DNA of 5,967 nucleotides from Candidatus Binatota bacterium (GTDB taxonomy: Bacteria; Desulfobacterota; Binatia; Bin18), in NCBI GenBank assembly GCA_011523315.1, contig WTHE01000739.1, positions 1 to 5,967 on the forward strand, read 5' to 3'. Numbering within the stretch: position 1 is the stretch's first letter; each line of letters opens with the position of its first letter. Shown here in pieces: positions 5,127-5,967 of the stretch. The notes beneath the pieces are model-generated. The model saw only the letters and a list, made by a program, of their open reading frames with translations, was not told the DNA's origin and did not search any database. The translations under genes were made by a program, and so were the position numbers.

Positions 5127-5888
5127 ATGGCTGGTCAATTAGACGGAAAAGTCGCCCTGGTCACAGGCGGCGGTTCGGGTATCGGTCGGGCCACCTGCCT
5201 GGCCATGGCCCGCGAGGGCGCCAAGGTAGCGGTCGCCGATGTGGTGGTCGAGGGCGGACAGGAAACGGTCAGGCTGATCCAGGACGCCGGCGGCGAGGCG
5301 ACCTTCATCAAGGCCGATGTGTCAAACGCGGCCGAGGTGGAGGCTATGGTCCAACAGGCGGTCGCCAGCTACGGCCGGGTCGACTGCGCGTTCAACAATG
5401 CCGGCATCGAAGGGCCGGTGTGTTCGACGGCCGAGTACACCGAGGAGGACTTTGACCGGGTGGTGGCCATCGACCTGACCGGGGTGTGGCTGTGCATGAA
5501 GTACGAAATCCCAGTCATGCTCGAACACGGCGGCGGGGCGATTGTGAATACCGCCTCGGTCGCCGGTCTGGTCGGCTTTCAGGGCATCTCGGCCTATGCG
5601 GCCAGCAAACACGGGGTGAACGGGCTGACCAAAACGGCCGCCCTGGAGTACGCCAAAGCCGGCATTCGGGTCAACTCGGTGTGTCCGGGGGTGATTGAAA
5701 CGCCGATGGTCAAACGCGCCTTTGAGAAAAGCCCGGCCATGGAGGAAGGGGTGGCCACGATGGAGCCGGTCGGCCGCCTCGGTCAGCCGGAAGAAATTGC
5801 TCAGGCCGTGGTGTGGCTGTGTTCCGACGCGGCCTCATTCGTCACCGGTCATCCCATGACGGTGGACGGCGGTCTGGTCTCTCAGTAG
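5127..5888 (+). CDS. Classical short-chain dehydrogenase/reductase (SDR)
   Basis: The 253-residue cytoplasmic NAD(P)-dependent oxidoreductase interconverts a hydroxyl and a carbonyl group. It shows the cofactor motif TGGGSGIG (13-20), Asp38 at the end of the second strand, which favours NAD over NADP, DVSN (64-67), NNAG (90-93), and the catalytic residues Ser144, Tyr157 and Lys161 in YAASK. PG follows at 187-188, and a C-terminal TVDGG ends the fold. The fourth catalytic-tetrad position, normally Asn, reads Asp116 in AIDLTG. Length and motifs match FabG-like and hydroxysteroid or hydroxyacyl dehydrogenases, and the exact substrate is unknown. The ATG has AGGAG (5115-5119) 7 nt upstream. It lies 18 bp after the TetR gene. 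A 3-hydroxyacyl or alcohol dehydrogenase step beside the acyl-CoA dehydrogenases is a reasonable inference. Confidence 0.94.
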   Translation: MAGQLDGKVALVTGGGSGIGRATCLAMAREGAKVAVADVVVEGGQETVRLIQDAGGEATFIKADVSNAAEVEAMVQQAVASYGRVDCAFNNAGIEGPVCSTAEYTEEDFDRVVAIDLTGVWLCMKYEIPVMLEHGGGAIVNTASVAGLVGFQGISAYAASKHGVNGLTKTAALEYAKAGIRVNSVCPGVIETPMVKRAFEKSPAMEEGVATMEPVGRLGQPEEIAQAVVWLCSDAASFVTGHPMTVDGGLVSQ

Positions 5889-5919
5889 TTCGCGTTCTCC
5901 CCTCTTTGAAGAACGTGTG

Positions 5920-5967
5920 ATGCATATTGTGCCGATTGCCTTCCACGGGCTGCTTGGCCGCCCCCTC
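5920..5967 (+). CDS. Possible start of a further gene (16 codons, runs off the window)
   Basis: An ATG at 5920 opens a frame MHIVPIAFHGLLGRPL without a stop to the window end, 31 bp after the SDR stop and on the same strand. The upstream GAAGAA (5908-5913) is a poor ribosome binding site. The peptide is too short to assign. It is listed because the spacing fits continued cotranscription. Confidence 0.3.
   Translation, partial: MHIVPIAFHGLLGRPL

Noticed and set aside
4386..5138. - strand open frame of 250 codons opposite the TetR gene
   Set aside because: Shadow of the TetR coding frame; it has no family motif and would cross into the SDR start.
5893..5915. Possible terminator hairpin after the SDR gene (CGTTCT with AGAACG)
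   Set aside because: Only 6 bp, an 11-nt loop and no U-run.

Overview
The window looks like a chromosomal catabolic locus from a GC-rich, probably uncultured bacterium. The gene mix fits the kind of genome seen in Binatia/Desulfobacterota-like or Tectomicrobia-like lineages, with Actinobacteria as another source of similar genes: acyl-CoA dehydrogenases, a luciferase-like flavin monooxygenase, an SDR oxidoreductase and a TetR regulator. This placement rests on gene style only; there is no rRNA or marker gene here, so it is weak.

Layout. Two transcription units diverge from an intergenic region at 4264-4400. Leftward (- strand) run, in order: a luciferase-like flavin monooxygenase (4263-3127), a small membrane protein here called SmP2 (3043-2681), a full-length acyl-CoA dehydrogenase (2513-1323), a small lipoprotein (1255-839), a second small membrane protein, SmP1 (818-540), and the N-terminal 173 codons of a second acyl-CoA dehydrogenase (519 to beyond base 1). 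Rightward (+ strand) run: a TetR-family regulator (4401-5108), a classical SDR dehydrogenase (5127-5888), and possibly the first 16 codons of another gene (5920 onward).

How they may work together. The divergent region holds an 18-bp imperfect palindrome (4309-4326) that overlaps a perfect TATAAT on the - strand and a TATACT on the + strand, a natural site for the TetR protein to control both itself and the monooxygenase. The two acyl-CoA dehydrogenases resemble the paired subunits of heteromeric enzymes used on bulky acyl-CoA side chains; with the SDR and the monooxygenase they suggest breakdown of a lipid, terpenoid or steroid-like substrate, which cannot be named from sequence.

The unusual part is what is interleaved among the enzymes. 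Three small genes with no obvious metabolic role sit between them: a lipoprotein of a type I recall from tailed phages and prophages, and two paralogous single-pass membrane proteins (SmP1 and SmP2) that share an N-terminus and a membrane segment but differ by exactly two heptads in spacing. Each also carries three tandem 21-bp (7-codon) repeats, SmP1 before the membrane segment and SmP2 after it. This small-protein family is the best candidate here for something undescribed.
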